From positions 2,046,001 to 2,110,000 of the forward strand of contig NZ_PJMQ01000001.1 in NCBI RefSeq assembly GCF_002846335.1: DNA of 64,000 nucleotides. The letters are read 5' to 3'. The notes beneath the pieces are model-generated. The model was given only the letters and a program-made list of their open reading frames with translations. It did not search any database and was not told the origin of the DNA. Positions 23,678-32,719 of the stretch are shown here, one piece after another. The stretch is from Janthinobacterium sp. 61 (GTDB lineage: Bacteria > Pseudomonadota > Gammaproteobacteria > Burkholderiales > Burkholderiaceae_D). The position numbers and the translations under genes were made by a program. Numbering within the stretch: the stretch's first letter is position 1; each line of letters opens with the position of its first letter.

Positions 23678-24835
23678 TTATTTCGCGAGGACGACCTTGC
23701 CGTCCTTGACTTCACCGAAAACGGTCAGGTCGGCCGTGATCGCCTCGTGGTTGGTCTTGCTGAACGGCTTGTTGTAGGTGGTGACGGCGCCTTCCACTTT
23801 TTCCGTCAGGTTTTCCAGCGCGGCGCGCACTTTCGGGCCATCGGTGCCGCCCGCCTGCTTGAAGGCCGCGGCCAGCAGGTAGATGGAATCGTAGCCTTGC
23901 GCAGCCGACACGGCCGACGGCATGCGGCCGCCCGATGGCTTGTAAGCGGCCACATAGGCGTCGATGAAGGCCTTGCGCTTCGGCGTGCTGGCATCCTGGA
24001 TGAAGGTTTGCGGCATGCGCGTGCCGTCGCCGTTCTTGCCCGCGTTATCGATGAAATTGCCCATGGCCAGGGTCCAGCTGCCGATCAGCGGCACTTTCCA
24101 GCCCAGTTTTTCCATGCCGTTGGCAATCTGCGCCAGTTCCGGGCCGATGCCGTAGGTCAGCACGACTTCCGCCCCCGCCTGCTTGGCTTTCAGCAGCTGG
24201 GCCGTCATGTCGACGTCCTTGATGTTGTATTTTTCAACGACAACGGGCTTGATACCTTTCTTGTCCAGCGCCTTTTCCAGGTCTTCGCGGCCCAGCTGGC
24301 CATAGTTGGTGGAGTCAGCCAGGATCGCCACTTTCTTGAACTTGCGGTTTTCGATCGCCTCGTGCACGATCATGCCGGATTGGATGGTGTCATTGGCCGC
24401 ATTGCGGAAGATGTAGTTTTCCGGCTGGTCGGCGAATTGCTTGGTGACGATGGAGCCCGTCGCCACATTGTTCATCACGGGAATTTTCGCTTCCTGGTAG
24501 AAGCGCTGCGAAGCCAGGGCCACGCCCGTGTTGATGTAGCCGACGGTGGCGGCGACCTTTTCCTTGTTGATGAGCTCCTGGGCGATCTGCACGCCCCGTT
24601 CGTTCTTGGCTTCATCATCGCGTTCGATCAGCAGCAGGGAACGTCCCAGTACGCCGCCCTTGGCATTGATTTCAGCGACAGCCAGCTTGACGCCGTCGCG
24701 CATTGACACGCCCATCGGCGCGGAACCGCCCGTGAACGGACCGGACACGCCGATCTTGATGGGGTCGGCTGCGACTGCCGCCTGCGAGAATCCCAAAACC
24801 AAACTTGCCACGAGCAATTTCTGTTTCAAATTCAT
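23678..24835 (-). CDS. livK: Periplasmic branched-chain amino acid binding protein
   Basis: I start at the ATG at 24835: AGAGGAG ends 6 bases before it, but directly abuts the alternative ATG at 24841. The 385-residue product has a signal peptide ending AAVAA-DP. The mature protein begins IKIGVSGPFTGGSAPMGVSMRDGVKLAVAEINAKGG, the standard opening of type I (LivJ/LivK) receptors, and contains GYINTGVALASQRFYQEAKIPVM and AILADSTNYGQLGREDL. It delivers ligand to LivHMGF. The exact ligand (Leu/Ile/Val, another amino acid or an amide) is not determined by sequence. Its gene leads the operon and is followed by an attenuating terminator. Confidence 0.92.
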   Translation of the reverse strand: MNLKQKLLVASLVLGFSQAAVAADPIKIGVSGPFTGGSAPMGVSMRDGVKLAVAEINAKGGVLGRSLLLIERDDEAKNERGVQIAQELINKEKVAATVGYINTGVALASQRFYQEAKIPVMNNVATGSIVTKQFADQPENYIFRNAANDTIQSGMIVHEAIENRKFKKVAILADSTNYGQLGREDLEKALDKKGIKPVVVEKYNIKDVDMTAQLLKAKQAGAEVVLTYGIGPELAQIANGMEKLGWKVPLIGSWTLAMGNFIDNAGKNGDGTRMPQTFIQDASTPKRKAFIDAYVAAYKPSGGRMPSAVSAAQGYDSIYLLAAAFKQAGGTDGPKVRAALENLTEKVEGAVTTYNKPFSKTNHEAITADLTVFGEVKDGKVVLAK

Positions 24836-25212
24836 TGTCATCTCCTCTGATACAACGTTTTTAATGCCACTTATTTTTATAGTCGTACGCTGGATAACCG
24901 CCCCATCGATAAATCATTGTAGGTGAGTAAACATGCACCAGCAACAACTACATATGACGCATCGCAACATGCAGAAAAGACCGGTTTTCTGGCCCGATGT
25001 CAGTCTTTTGTAAGGAAAATATGACGCTAATTTGCGCAGCTGCGCCATTCGCCAACCTGACTGTGGCAAAACGCGACAGGCAAGCAGACGAGCTCTGCTA
25101 TTCCCCCGGCCCCTGATCTGGCGCAATACGGGCACTGTCCAGCATGCTAACGTCGGCCATGCCAGCGCGTGCGCGCCGGTCCAGTCAACCGCACCTACCA
25201 CATGGAGGCCAT
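24836..25212. other. 377-base intergenic region between divergent livK and lipoprotein genes
   Basis: No supported gene. The livK-proximal part (24850-24970) is AT-rich and must hold the livK promoter. On the minus strand TATAAA near 24880 is a weak -10 candidate without a convincing -35. No clear operator or hairpin was found. Confidence 0.5.
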
Positions 25213-26121
25213 ATGCAGCGCCCGTCGAACACCTCCCTTTTTTCCCTGCTGCCTGGCGCCATCGCCAGCCTGCTGCTGGGCGGTTGCGCCACCGACCTGG
25301 CGCCCGTGCGCACCTTCGCCGAACAGACGCAGAAAATGTCGGTCCACTTCGACCCCATGCTGGCGGGCGGCGTCCACAGCTGCATGGACAAGGCCATGCG
25401 CAAGCGTCTGATCCTGGCAGAGCGTTTCGATGCGCAAGCCAGCGAGCAGGCGGCGCGCGCCGATTGCGCCGCCATCGCGCAGGCCAGCGCGTCGGTCGCC
25501 AGCCTGAACGACGTCCTGCTGCGCTATGCCCACACCCTGGCAGCGCTGGCCGGTGACAAGCTGCCTGTCTACAAGGAAGAGCTTGGCGAACTCGGCGATG
25601 CGCTGAGCGGCCTGGCACAGCCGGATGGCGGTGCGCCCCTACTCGATGCGGGCAAGCTGGACAAGGTGATGAAACTGAGCGAACACCTGAGCCGGCTGGC
25701 CACGCAGCGCCTGCAGAAATCGGCCTTGCGCGAACTGCTCGACGAGCAGGAAGCCATCGACATTGTCAGCAATGCGCTCAAGGAGTATGCCCAGCGCAGC
25801 TACCGTGCCGGCTTGCAGGATGAATTGCGCGACCTGGACCTGCTGCGCGGCGCCGTCGACAAGTCCGCGCCGCGCGAACCGCTGGCCGCCAACTACATCC
25901 GCACGCGTCTGTACCTGGAAGGACGGCAATTGAAAGAAAGGGAAAAGATCGTCGCCGCGTATGTCGCCGCCGTCGACGCGCTGCAAGCCAGCGTGGCCGC
26001 GCTGCGGAGCAATCTCGACCACCTGCAGGCGCCCGAACTGGAACGGCAACTGGCGCAGTTTTCACGCCACGTCGACACGCTGCAAAAACAGGCTGTTTTC
26101 TATGGCCCCGCCCGCTGGTAA
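25213..26121 (+). CDS. Orphan predicted lipoprotein, alpha-helical
   Basis: I start at the ATG at 25213, with GGAGG 5 bases upstream; an upstream start would spoil the signal peptide. The 302-residue product has a lipobox LLLGGC near residue 26. The rest is almost entirely helical and charged, with heptad-like stretches in KLMKLSEHLSRLATQRLQKSALRELLDEQEAIDIV and near the C-terminus (VAALRSNLDHLQAPELERQLAQFSRHVDTL). No enzyme motif is visible. The next gene starts 24 bases downstream, and the two are probably one operon; that protein is also helical, so a membrane-anchored partner pair is possible. I do not recognise the family. Confidence 0.7.
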   Translation: MQRPSNTSLFSLLPGAIASLLLGGCATDLAPVRTFAEQTQKMSVHFDPMLAGGVHSCMDKAMRKRLILAERFDAQASEQAARADCAAIAQASASVASLNDVLLRYAHTLAALAGDKLPVYKEELGELGDALSGLAQPDGGAPLLDAGKLDKVMKLSEHLSRLATQRLQKSALRELLDEQEAIDIVSNALKEYAQRSYRAGLQDELRDLDLLRGAVDKSAPREPLAANYIRTRLYLEGRQLKEREKIVAAYVAAVDALQASVAALRSNLDHLQAPELERQLAQFSRHVDTLQKQAVFYGPARW

Positions 26122-26145
26122 GCGGCGCGCACACAGGAGTATCCC

Positions 26146-26559
26146 ATGGCCCAACTGACCGAACTGACGAAGGACCAAAGCTACGCCATCGCCGACAGCC
26201 TGGCACAAGCGTCAAACCTGGTGCTGGAATTGCGCATCCGCGAACGGGAGGCGCTGACGCCAGACGAGCGCGCGCTGCTGGAGCAATATGAAGACCACCT
26301 GGACCAGATGGTGGCCCTGTTTCGGGCCTATGGCATTTACCTGACCGCCGCAGGCGCCGAGCAGGCACGCGGCGATATCGAGGGCGCCATCGCCAAGGGC
26401 AAGCTGCAGCTCAAGCGCATCGCCGACATCAAGGCGGCCATAGTCGCCGCTGCCAGGCTGGTCGACCTGGGCGCAGCCATTCTGTCGCGCGACCCGTTCG
26501 CCATCGGCGAGGCTGCGGCCAGCCTGCGGGCCAAGCCAAAAAAAGGTGTGCCAGGCTAG
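26146..26559 (+). CDS. Small helical protein of unknown function
   Basis: The product has 137 residues with no signal peptide by eye. It is amphipathic helical throughout: LTKDQSYAIADSLAQASNLVLELR, DERALLEQYEDHLDQMVALFRAYG, then a more hydrophobic IAAIVAAARLVDLGAAILS-like run near residues 100-115 and a basic tail. It follows the orphan lipoprotein by 24 bases with an AGGAG ribosome site, so both are likely cotranscribed and may interact. Its stop is 1 base from the convergent Sel1-repeat gene. Not recognised. Confidence 0.65.
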   Translation: MAQLTELTKDQSYAIADSLAQASNLVLELRIREREALTPDERALLEQYEDHLDQMVALFRAYGIYLTAAGAEQARGDIEGAIAKGKLQLKRIADIKAAIVAAARLVDLGAAILSRDPFAIGEAAASLRAKPKKGVPG

Positions 26560-26560
26560 C

Positions 26561-27052
26561 TCAGGGTTCCGGCGTGCGGTGTCCCATCGCGTGCGTGGCC
26601 ATTTTCAGGTACAGGAAGGACTGCTCCTCGTTGTGCGCATAGCCCATGCGTCCCTCCGCCAGCGCCACGGATTTCTGCTGCAGCGCTTCCGGGTAGTTCA
26701 GGTCGCAGGCAGCGTCGAGCCAGAAACGCGCCATGCCCTCGTCGCTATCCTGCAGCATGTTCGCCACGATAAACATGGCCGGCGCCACCTGGCGCTGCGC
26801 GGCCAGCTCCAGCCAGCGCAGCGCGGCGGCGCTGTCCTGCGCTCCGCCCATGCCGTTTTTCAGCATCAGGCCCAGGTAATACGCAGCGGGGCCGCTGCCC
26901 TGCCCCGCCGCCTGTTCGAACAGGGCGCGCGCCTGCGGCTGGGACGCTACTCCCGCGCGCATCAACACCTTGGCCCGGGCCGTGACATCGGGCGCCGCCA
27001 ATGCCAGGGGTGACGCCAAGGCGGCTGCCAGCAGCCATGCCGCCCGCTTCAT
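26561..27052 (-). CDS. Exported Sel1/TPR-like repeat protein
   Basis: The product has 163 residues with a Sec signal peptide (LLAAALASPLALA-AP). The mature part has three Sel1-like helical repeats, most clearly AAGQGSGPAAYYLGLMLKNGMGG and ALRWLELAAQRQVAPAMFIVANML. Such repeats serve as protein-protein scaffolds in the periplasm. Its ATG overlaps the cpdB stop by 4 bases (ATGA), so it is translated with cpdB and may assist it or be a cargo; the functional link is inference. Confidence 0.78.
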   Translation of the reverse strand: MKRAAWLLAAALASPLALAAPDVTARAKVLMRAGVASQPQARALFEQAAGQGSGPAAYYLGLMLKNGMGGAQDSAAALRWLELAAQRQVAPAMFIVANMLQDSDEGMARFWLDAACDLNYPEALQQKSVALAEGRMGYAHNEEQSFLYLKMATHAMGHRTPEP

Positions 27053-29094
27053 TTGGACAGGTCGAGCTGGTACTGCGCAAAGCCCTTGCCCGCGCCATCG
27101 TCGGCCTTCAGCTGCGTGACGTTATCGATACCGGCAGCTTTCGCCAGGTCGATCACGTTCGGCGCCGAATGGAAGACCACCGGGCCTTTCGTGACGACTT
27201 TGGCAAAGCGCCAGCTGCGCGCCGAGCCGTTTTTCGCGCGCGTCAGGTTTTTCTGCTGCGTGACGTAGGCGATCAGCAGTTCGCGGTTGTTGTCGGGCGA
27301 GGCCACCACCGTCTTGCTGCCGTCGAGGCCGGGGAAATTGCCGCCGCCGCTGGCGCGATAGTTATTTGTCGCGATGAGGAATTCCTGGCCCGCGTCCATC
27401 GGCTTGCCCTTATAGGTAAGCGCCTTGATGCGCTGGCCCGGCGGTTGCGTGACATCGATTTGGTAGCGCACGTCGGCGCTGGTGAGCGTATCGAAGTTGT
27501 AGCTCGGGTGCGCCGTGTTGACCAGTTCCTGCGGCTCCATCTTGTGCGGGGCGATGGTATTGAAACGCTGCGCCGACTGCTCCAGCCAGGCTTTCAGCTC
27601 TGCGCCATTCATCTTCACGCCATACAGCGCATTCGGATACAAATACAGGTCGGCCGCGTTGTTCAGCGCCACATTGCCTGCCTTGACGTCCGTGTAGTCG
27701 GACACGCCGGCCGAGCCGCTCTTGAACGGCGATGACATCGACAGCACGGGCAGGTGCGCATACTGCGGCAAGTTCGCCTTGACATAGGCGGCCAGGTAGC
27801 CCGATTGCGCCTGGTTCACCACTTCGATGGCGCTGACGTCGCCCACGTCGGCGAAATACGTCGACATGCGGAAGTCCGTGGCACCCACGGGCGTCTGCAC
27901 GTAGGCGATGGTGGCCGCGTGTTCCTCGGCCACCAGTTTGGCGATGGCCGCATCGGGCTGGACATAGCTTTTGTCCGCATTCTGGATGCCGCGCGCTTCC
28001 ACCGTGGTGGCACTCTTGTCGATGAGCCACTGCTTGCCGTCATGGCGCAGGCGCAAACCGATCACGCCCAGGTGCTTGCCCCACAAATTGGCCATCACGG
28101 TAGGCACGCCATTGACCAGGCCACGGGCCTTGTCGACGCCGGGCAAATTAAACTGCGGCACCGTGCTGCTGGCGTTCGGGAACAGCTGGTGCGAGTGGCC
28201 GATCAGCATGGCGTCCACGCCCGGCACTTGCGACAGGTAGTAATTGCCGTTTTCCATGGTGGGCGAGTACGGGCTGTTATCCAGGCCGCCGTGCGAGATC
28301 GCCACCACCAGCTCGGCGCCCTTGGCGCGCATCTCGGGAATGAATTTTTCCGCCGTCTCGCGCACGCCCTGCGTGTACACGCGGCCTTCGAGCCAGCGCT
28401 TGTCCCAGGCCATGATGGTGGGCGGCGCAAAACTGATGATGCCGACCTTCACGGTGCTCGTGATGGCCTTGCCATCGGGGCCGGTCGCCGTGATCTGCTT
28501 GTTTATGATGTGATACGGCGCAAACAGGGGCTTGCCCGTCTTGGCGCTGTAGACGTTGGCCAGCACTTGCGGGAACGCGGGGCCGGCGCAGCGCGGCTTG
28601 GCCGCGTCGACGCTGTCGACGTCAAAACGGTTGCCCGTCACCTGGCTCAAAAACGCCAGGCCGTAGTTGAATTCGTGGTTGCCGATGCCGCCGCCATCGA
28701 CCTTCAGCAAATTCATGGCCTTGTAGATGGCCAGGGTCTGGTCGCAGGCCAGCGGTTTCACGAGGGCCTGGTAGTCGGCCAGCGCCGTGCCCTGGATGGT
28801 GTCGCCGTTGTCGAGCAGGAGATTGTTCGGGAACTCGGCACGTGCCTGCGCGATCAGTGCCGCCGTGCGTTCCAGGCCGATCGAGGGCTCCGCCTGCAGC
28901 TTGTAGTAATCATAACTGAGTACATTCGCGTGCAAGTCCGTCGTCTCCAGCAGGGCCAGGGTGGCGCTGCTGCCCGCCGGCGCCGCTGCCAGAGGCCGGG
29001 CCGGTTCGTGGGCGGCGGGCGGCAAGGCGCCGCAGCCGGCCAGCAGCAGCGGTAACAGGGCGAGACGGGGGAGTTGGCGCAAGGGTTGGCACAT
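27049..29094 (-). CDS. cpdB: 2',3'-cyclic-nucleotide 2'-phosphodiesterase / 3'-nucleotidase
   Basis: The 681-residue product has a lipoprotein-like signal (LLLAGC, Cys near 21), whereas E. coli CpdB is a soluble periplasmic protein. The metallophosphatase domain shows LLETTDLHANV, DNGDTIQGT, GIGNHEFNYGL, SHGGLDNS and IGHSHQLFP, all metal-ligand motifs of the 5'-nucleotidase superfamily. The C-terminal substrate domain has LYLYPNALYGVKMNGAELK and the aromatic clamp region ATNNYRASGGGNFPG. It hydrolyses 2',3'-cyclic nucleotides and 3'-nucleotides to nucleosides for uptake. The next gene (Sel1 repeat) overlaps by 4 bases. It is divergent from prfB. Confidence 0.93.
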   Translation of the reverse strand: MCQPLRQLPRLALLPLLLAGCGALPPAAHEPARPLAAAPAGSSATLALLETTDLHANVLSYDYYKLQAEPSIGLERTAALIAQARAEFPNNLLLDNGDTIQGTALADYQALVKPLACDQTLAIYKAMNLLKVDGGGIGNHEFNYGLAFLSQVTGNRFDVDSVDAAKPRCAGPAFPQVLANVYSAKTGKPLFAPYHIINKQITATGPDGKAITSTVKVGIISFAPPTIMAWDKRWLEGRVYTQGVRETAEKFIPEMRAKGAELVVAISHGGLDNSPYSPTMENGNYYLSQVPGVDAMLIGHSHQLFPNASSTVPQFNLPGVDKARGLVNGVPTVMANLWGKHLGVIGLRLRHDGKQWLIDKSATTVEARGIQNADKSYVQPDAAIAKLVAEEHAATIAYVQTPVGATDFRMSTYFADVGDVSAIEVVNQAQSGYLAAYVKANLPQYAHLPVLSMSSPFKSGSAGVSDYTDVKAGNVALNNAADLYLYPNALYGVKMNGAELKAWLEQSAQRFNTIAPHKMEPQELVNTAHPSYNFDTLTSADVRYQIDVTQPPGQRIKALTYKGKPMDAGQEFLIATNNYRASGGGNFPGLDGSKTVVASPDNNRELLIAYVTQQKNLTRAKNGSARSWRFAKVVTKGPVVFHSAPNVIDLAKAAGIDNVTQLKADDGAGKGFAQYQLDLSK

Positions 29095-29254
29095 GAGTTA
29101 TTCCTGTGGAAAGACAATATGGCCAGCATCATACGCAGCACGGCAGCCATCTTCAAGGCAAAAATATTGTCGCAAATATAGCAAAATCGTCATTTTATTG
29201 CCCGGTGCAGCAGCAATTGCGCCGCAGCGGCAGCGGAAACGCGCCGCGCTCGCG

Positions 29255-29260
29255 TATAAT
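29255..29260 (+). promoter_or_regulatory. -10 box of the prfB-lysS operon
   Basis: A perfect TATAAT lies 36 bases before the prfB ATG at 29297. No strong -35 hexamer is present at the expected distance. Confidence 0.5.
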
Positions 29261-29296
29261 TCAAGGTTTGATTTCACCATAGAAGACCAGAACATT

Positions 29297-30401
29297 ATGG
29301 AAGCCGAACGCATCAATATCATCTCCGCCCTGCTCAACGACCTGACGGTCCGCGAAGCCGAACTTCGGAGGTATCTTTGACTTCACTGTCAAGTCGGAGA
29401 AACTAGAGCAAGTCAACGAAGAACTGGAAGATCCGACCGTCTGGAACGATCCCAAGCGCGCCCAGGACCTCGGTAAAGAGAAGAAGGCGCTGGAAGCCAT
29501 CGTCTTCACGCTGACCAAGGCTGATGCCGACCTGCGCGACACTCGCGACCTGTTCGACATGGCCCGCGAAGAAGGCGACGACGATACCCTGGAAGCGATC
29601 GAGCAGGACGTGCAGGAAATCCGCAAGGTCATCGAAAGCATGGAGTTCCGCCGGATGTTCAACAATCCGATGGACCCGAACAACTGCTTCATCGACATCC
29701 AGGCCGGCGCCGGCGGTACGGAAGCCCAGGACTGGGCTTCGATGCTGCTGCGCCAGTACCTGCGCTATTGCGAACGCAAGGGCTTCAAGGTCGAGATCCT
29801 GGAGCAGTCCGACGGCGAGGTTGCCGGCATCAAGACGGCCACCCTGAAGGTCGAGGGCGATCACGCCTACGGCTTCCTGCGCACGGAAACGGGCGTGCAC
29901 CGCCTGGTACGCAAGTCGCCATTCGACTCGGCCAATGGCCGCCACACCTCGTTTACGTCGCTGTTCGTGTATCCGGAAGTCGACGATTCGATCGAGATCG
30001 ACGTCAACCCGGCCGATATCCGCGTCGATACCTATCGCGCGTCGGGCGCCGGTGGTCAGCACATCAACAAGACCGACTCCGCCGTCCGCATGACCCATGC
30101 GCCGACCGGGATCGTGGTGCAGTGCCAGAACGACCGTTCGCAGCACCGCAACCGCGCCGAAGCGATGGAAATGCTGAAAGCCAAGCTGTACGAACATGAA
30201 CTGCGCAAACGCATGAGCGAGCAGCAAAAGCTGGAAGACTCGAAAACGGACGTGGGCTGGGGCCACCAGATCCGCTCCTACGTGCTGGATCAGTCCCGCA
30301 TCAAGGACTTGCGCACCGGTTTCGAGACGGGCAATACCAAGGGCGTGCTCGATGGCGACATCGACGAATTCATCTCCGCCTCGCTGAAACAAGGCGTGTA
30401 A
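29297..30401 (+). CDS. prfB: Peptide chain release factor 2, programmed +1 frameshift
   Basis: The protein is encoded in two frames: 29297-29377 (27 codons, [10 protein letters not shown]...RRYL), then a +1 shift skipping T29378, then 29379-30401, giving 367 residues. Release of peptides at UGA and UAA is shown by the GGQ motif in SGAGGQHIN. The SPF tripeptide that reads UGA is in [10 protein letters not shown]. Conserved blocks EFRRMF and [14 protein letters not shown] confirm the family. The in-frame UGA at 29378-29380 is itself the RF2 substrate, giving autoregulation. HAD phosphatase and lysS follow on the same strand, the former only 2 bases after this stop. Confidence 0.97.
29366..29381 (+). 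promoter_or_regulatory. prfB: RF2 autoregulatory frameshift site
   Basis: The sequence CGGAGGTATCTTTGAC contains an internal Shine-Dalgarno-like GGAGG, three bases of spacer, the slippery CTT, the in-frame stop TGA (29378-29380) and the following C that weakens termination. This is the classic arrangement (E. coli has AGGGGGTATCTTTGAC). When RF2 is scarce the ribosome slips +1 from CUU to UUU and makes full-length RF2. Confidence 0.97.
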
Positions 30402-30403
30402 GG

Positions 30404-31099
30404 ATGAATGCATCCGTTCCAGCCCGGCGTGCCTTCCTGTTCGACATGGATGGCACGATCGTCGACAACATGGCCTTCCACACGACCTCGTGGCTGGCGT
30501 TCTTTGAACGACAGGGCCATGCGCTGGATGCGGACGCCTTTTTCCGCGACACGGCAGGACGGCAAGGACACGAAATTATCGCCAAGTACCTGGGCGAGGA
30601 TGCCGACCATGTCACCCTGCTGGCTGAAAAGGAAGTCGTCTACCGCGAACTTTATGGCCCGCACCTGGCCACGGTGGCCGGTTTCGGCCAGCTGATCGCC
30701 AGCGCGCGCCAGCACGGCGTAGCGCTGGTGGTGGGCACCGCCGCACCAGACGAGAACATCGCGTTCACGCTCGACGGCCTGGACCTGCGGCACCGCTTCG
30801 ACGCCATCGTCGGCGCCGCCGACGTGGAACGGGGCAAGCCGCACCCGGACGTGTTCCTGAAGGGCGCGCTACTGGCCGGCGCACTGCCGCAAGACTGCAT
30901 CGTCTTTGAAGACGCGCCCCTGGGCGTGGAAGCGGCGCGCCGTGCCGGCATGCGCGTCGTGGTACTCACCACCACCCTGCCGGCCGAGGCGTTTGCCGCC
31001 TTCGACAACGTCATTGCCATCGTGCCGGATTTCTCCGCACTCGAGGTCGACGCACTGTTTGCCAGCGTGGCGCCAGCGCTGGCGCCACATCATCAATAA
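30404..31099 (+). CDS. HAD-superfamily phosphatase, beta-phosphoglucomutase-like
   Basis: The product has 231 residues. Motif I is FLFDMDGTIVDN (nucleophile Asp and acid/base Asp), motif II is the Thr in VVGTAAP, motif III is the Lys in RGKPHPDVF, and motif IV is FEDAPLGVEAARRAGM. The helical cap (about 25-90) follows motif I, so it is subfamily IA, the group with beta-phosphoglucomutases and small sugar-phosphate phosphatases. The substrate is unknown. It begins 2 bases after the prfB stop and lies 18 bases before lysS, so it is in that operon. Confidence 0.9.
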   Translation: MNASVPARRAFLFDMDGTIVDNMAFHTTSWLAFFERQGHALDADAFFRDTAGRQGHEIIAKYLGEDADHVTLLAEKEVVYRELYGPHLATVAGFGQLIASARQHGVALVVGTAAPDENIAFTLDGLDLRHRFDAIVGAADVERGKPHPDVFLKGALLAGALPQDCIVFEDAPLGVEAARRAGMRVVVLTTTLPAEAFAAFDNVIAIVPDFSALEVDALFASVAPALAPHHQ

Positions 31100-31117
31100 T
31101 CACCAACGAAGAACACC

Positions 31118-32647
31118 ATGACTACGGATATCCAAGAACAAGCCGCCGCCCCCGATGAAAACAAGATCATCGCCGAGCGCCGCGTCAAGCTGGCAGCACT
31201 GCGCGAACAAGGCGTCGCCTTCCCGAACGACTTCCGCCCCGAGCACAAGGCAGCCGACCTGCATGCGCAATACGGCGCCAAGACGCGCGAAGAGCTGGAA
31301 GAAAACCCCGTACACGTAGTGCTGGCCGGGCGCATGATGCTCAAGCGCGAAGCGGGCAAGAAAGCCGCCTTCGCCACCCTGCAAGACGCTTCCGGCCCGA
31401 AAGCCGACGGCCGCATCCAGATCTACGCCACGCTCGACCTGACGGGCGAAGCGGCCATGGCCGCCCTGCACCACTATGACCTGGGCGATATCCTGGGCGT
31501 GCAAGGCACACTGTTCAAGACCAAGACGGACGAACTGACCATCAAGGTCACCGAACTGCGTTTGATCACCAAGTCGCTGCGCCCGCTGCCGGACAAATTC
31601 CACGGCCTGGCCGACCAGGAAACGAAGTACCGCCAGCGCTACGTCGACCTGATCATGAACGAAGAGACGCGTCGCACCTTCAAGGCGCGTACCGCCGCCA
31701 TCTCGTCGATCCGCCGCTTCATGGAAAAGAACGAGTTCATGGAAGTGGAAACGCCGATGCTGCACACGATCCCGGGCGGGGCCGCGGCCAAACCATTCAT
31801 CACGCACCACAATGCGCTGGACATGCAAATGTTCCTGCGTATCGCGCCCGAGCTGTACCTGAAGCGCCTGGTCGTGGGCGGCTTCGACCGCGTGTTCGAA
31901 ATCAACCGCAACTTCCGCAATGAAGGCGTGTCGATCCGTCACAACCCTGAATTCACGATGATGGAATTCTACGCGGCCTACACCGACTACAAATGGCTGA
32001 TGGACTTCACGGAAGCCGTCATCCGCCAGGCCGCCATTGATGCGCACGGCACCGCCACCCTGACCTACGGCGGCCGCGAGCTGGACCTGGCCAAGCCGTT
32101 CCACCGCCTGACCATCGTCGAAGCGATCAACAAGTACGCTCCGGGCTACACTGCCGAGCAGTTGAACGATGCGGAATTCATCAAGGAAGAACTGAAGAAA
32201 TTCGGCGTCAAGCCGTTCGCCACGGCCGGCCTGGGCGCGCTGCAACTGGCGCTGTTCGAAGAGACGGCTGAAGCGCAGCTGTGGGAACCGACCTACATCA
32301 TCGACTACCCTGTCGAAGTGTCGCCACTGGCGCGCGCTTCCGACACGGTGGCCGGCATCACCGAGCGTTTTGAACTGTTCATGGTGGGCCGCGAAATCGC
32401 CAACGGCTTCTCCGAGTTGAACGACGCGGAAGACCAGTCAGCCCGCTTCCTGGCGCAAGTGGCCGCCAAGGACGCAGGCGATGAAGAGGCGATGTTCTAC
32501 GACGCCGACTACATCCGTGCGCTGGAATACGGCATGCCGCCAGCCGGCGGCTGCGGCATCGGCATCGACCGCCTGATGATGATCATCACGGATTCGCCGA
32601 ACATCCGCGACGTCTTGCTGTTCCCTCACCTGCGCCGCGAAGACTAA
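31118..32647 (+). CDS. lysS: Lysyl-tRNA synthetase, class II
   Basis: The product has 509 residues. It has an N-terminal OB-fold anticodon domain (about 65-180, with [21 protein letters not shown]). The class II core has motif 1 around [21 protein letters not shown], motif 2 [26 protein letters not shown] and motif 3 [12 protein letters not shown]. It charges tRNA-Lys. It is the third gene of the prfB operon, a linkage conserved widely in bacteria, and ends before a strong bidirectional terminator. Confidence 0.97.
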   Translation: MTTDIQEQAAAPDENKIIAERRVKLAALREQGVAFPNDFRPEHKAADLHAQYGAKTREELEENPVHVVLAGRMMLKREAGKKAAFATLQDASGPKADGRIQIYATLDLTGEAAMAALHHYDLGDILGVQGTLFKTKTDELTIKVTELRLITKSLRPLPDKFHGLADQETKYRQRYVDLIMNEETRRTFKARTAAISSIRRFMEKNEFMEVETPMLHTIPGGAAAKPFITHHNALDMQMFLRIAPELYLKRLVVGGFDRVFEINRNFRNEGVSIRHNPEFTMMEFYAAYTDYKWLMDFTEAVIRQAAIDAHGTATLTYGGRELDLAKPFHRLTIVEAINKYAPGYTAEQLNDAEFIKEELKKFGVKPFATAGLGALQLALFEETAEAQLWEPTYIIDYPVEVSPLARASDTVAGITERFELFMVGREIANGFSELNDAEDQSARFLAQVAAKDAGDEEAMFYDADYIRALEYGMPPAGGCGIGIDRLMMIITDSPNIRDVLLFPHLRRED

Positions 32648-32667
32648 TCACGGACGCAAGCCAGTAA

Positions 32668-32702
32668 AAAGCCGCCTGATCGCAAGATCAGGCGGCTTTT
32701 TT
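32668..32702. terminator. Bidirectional terminator between lysS and the sugar-acid cluster
   Basis: GCCGCCTGATC (32671-32681) and GATCAGGCGGC (32686-32696) form a perfect 11-bp stem with a GCAA loop, flanked by AAAAA on the left and TTTTTT on the right. It ends lysS on the plus strand and the reductase gene on the minus strand. Confidence 0.93.
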
Positions 32703-32719
32703 ACTGATGCGGCCTGCTA

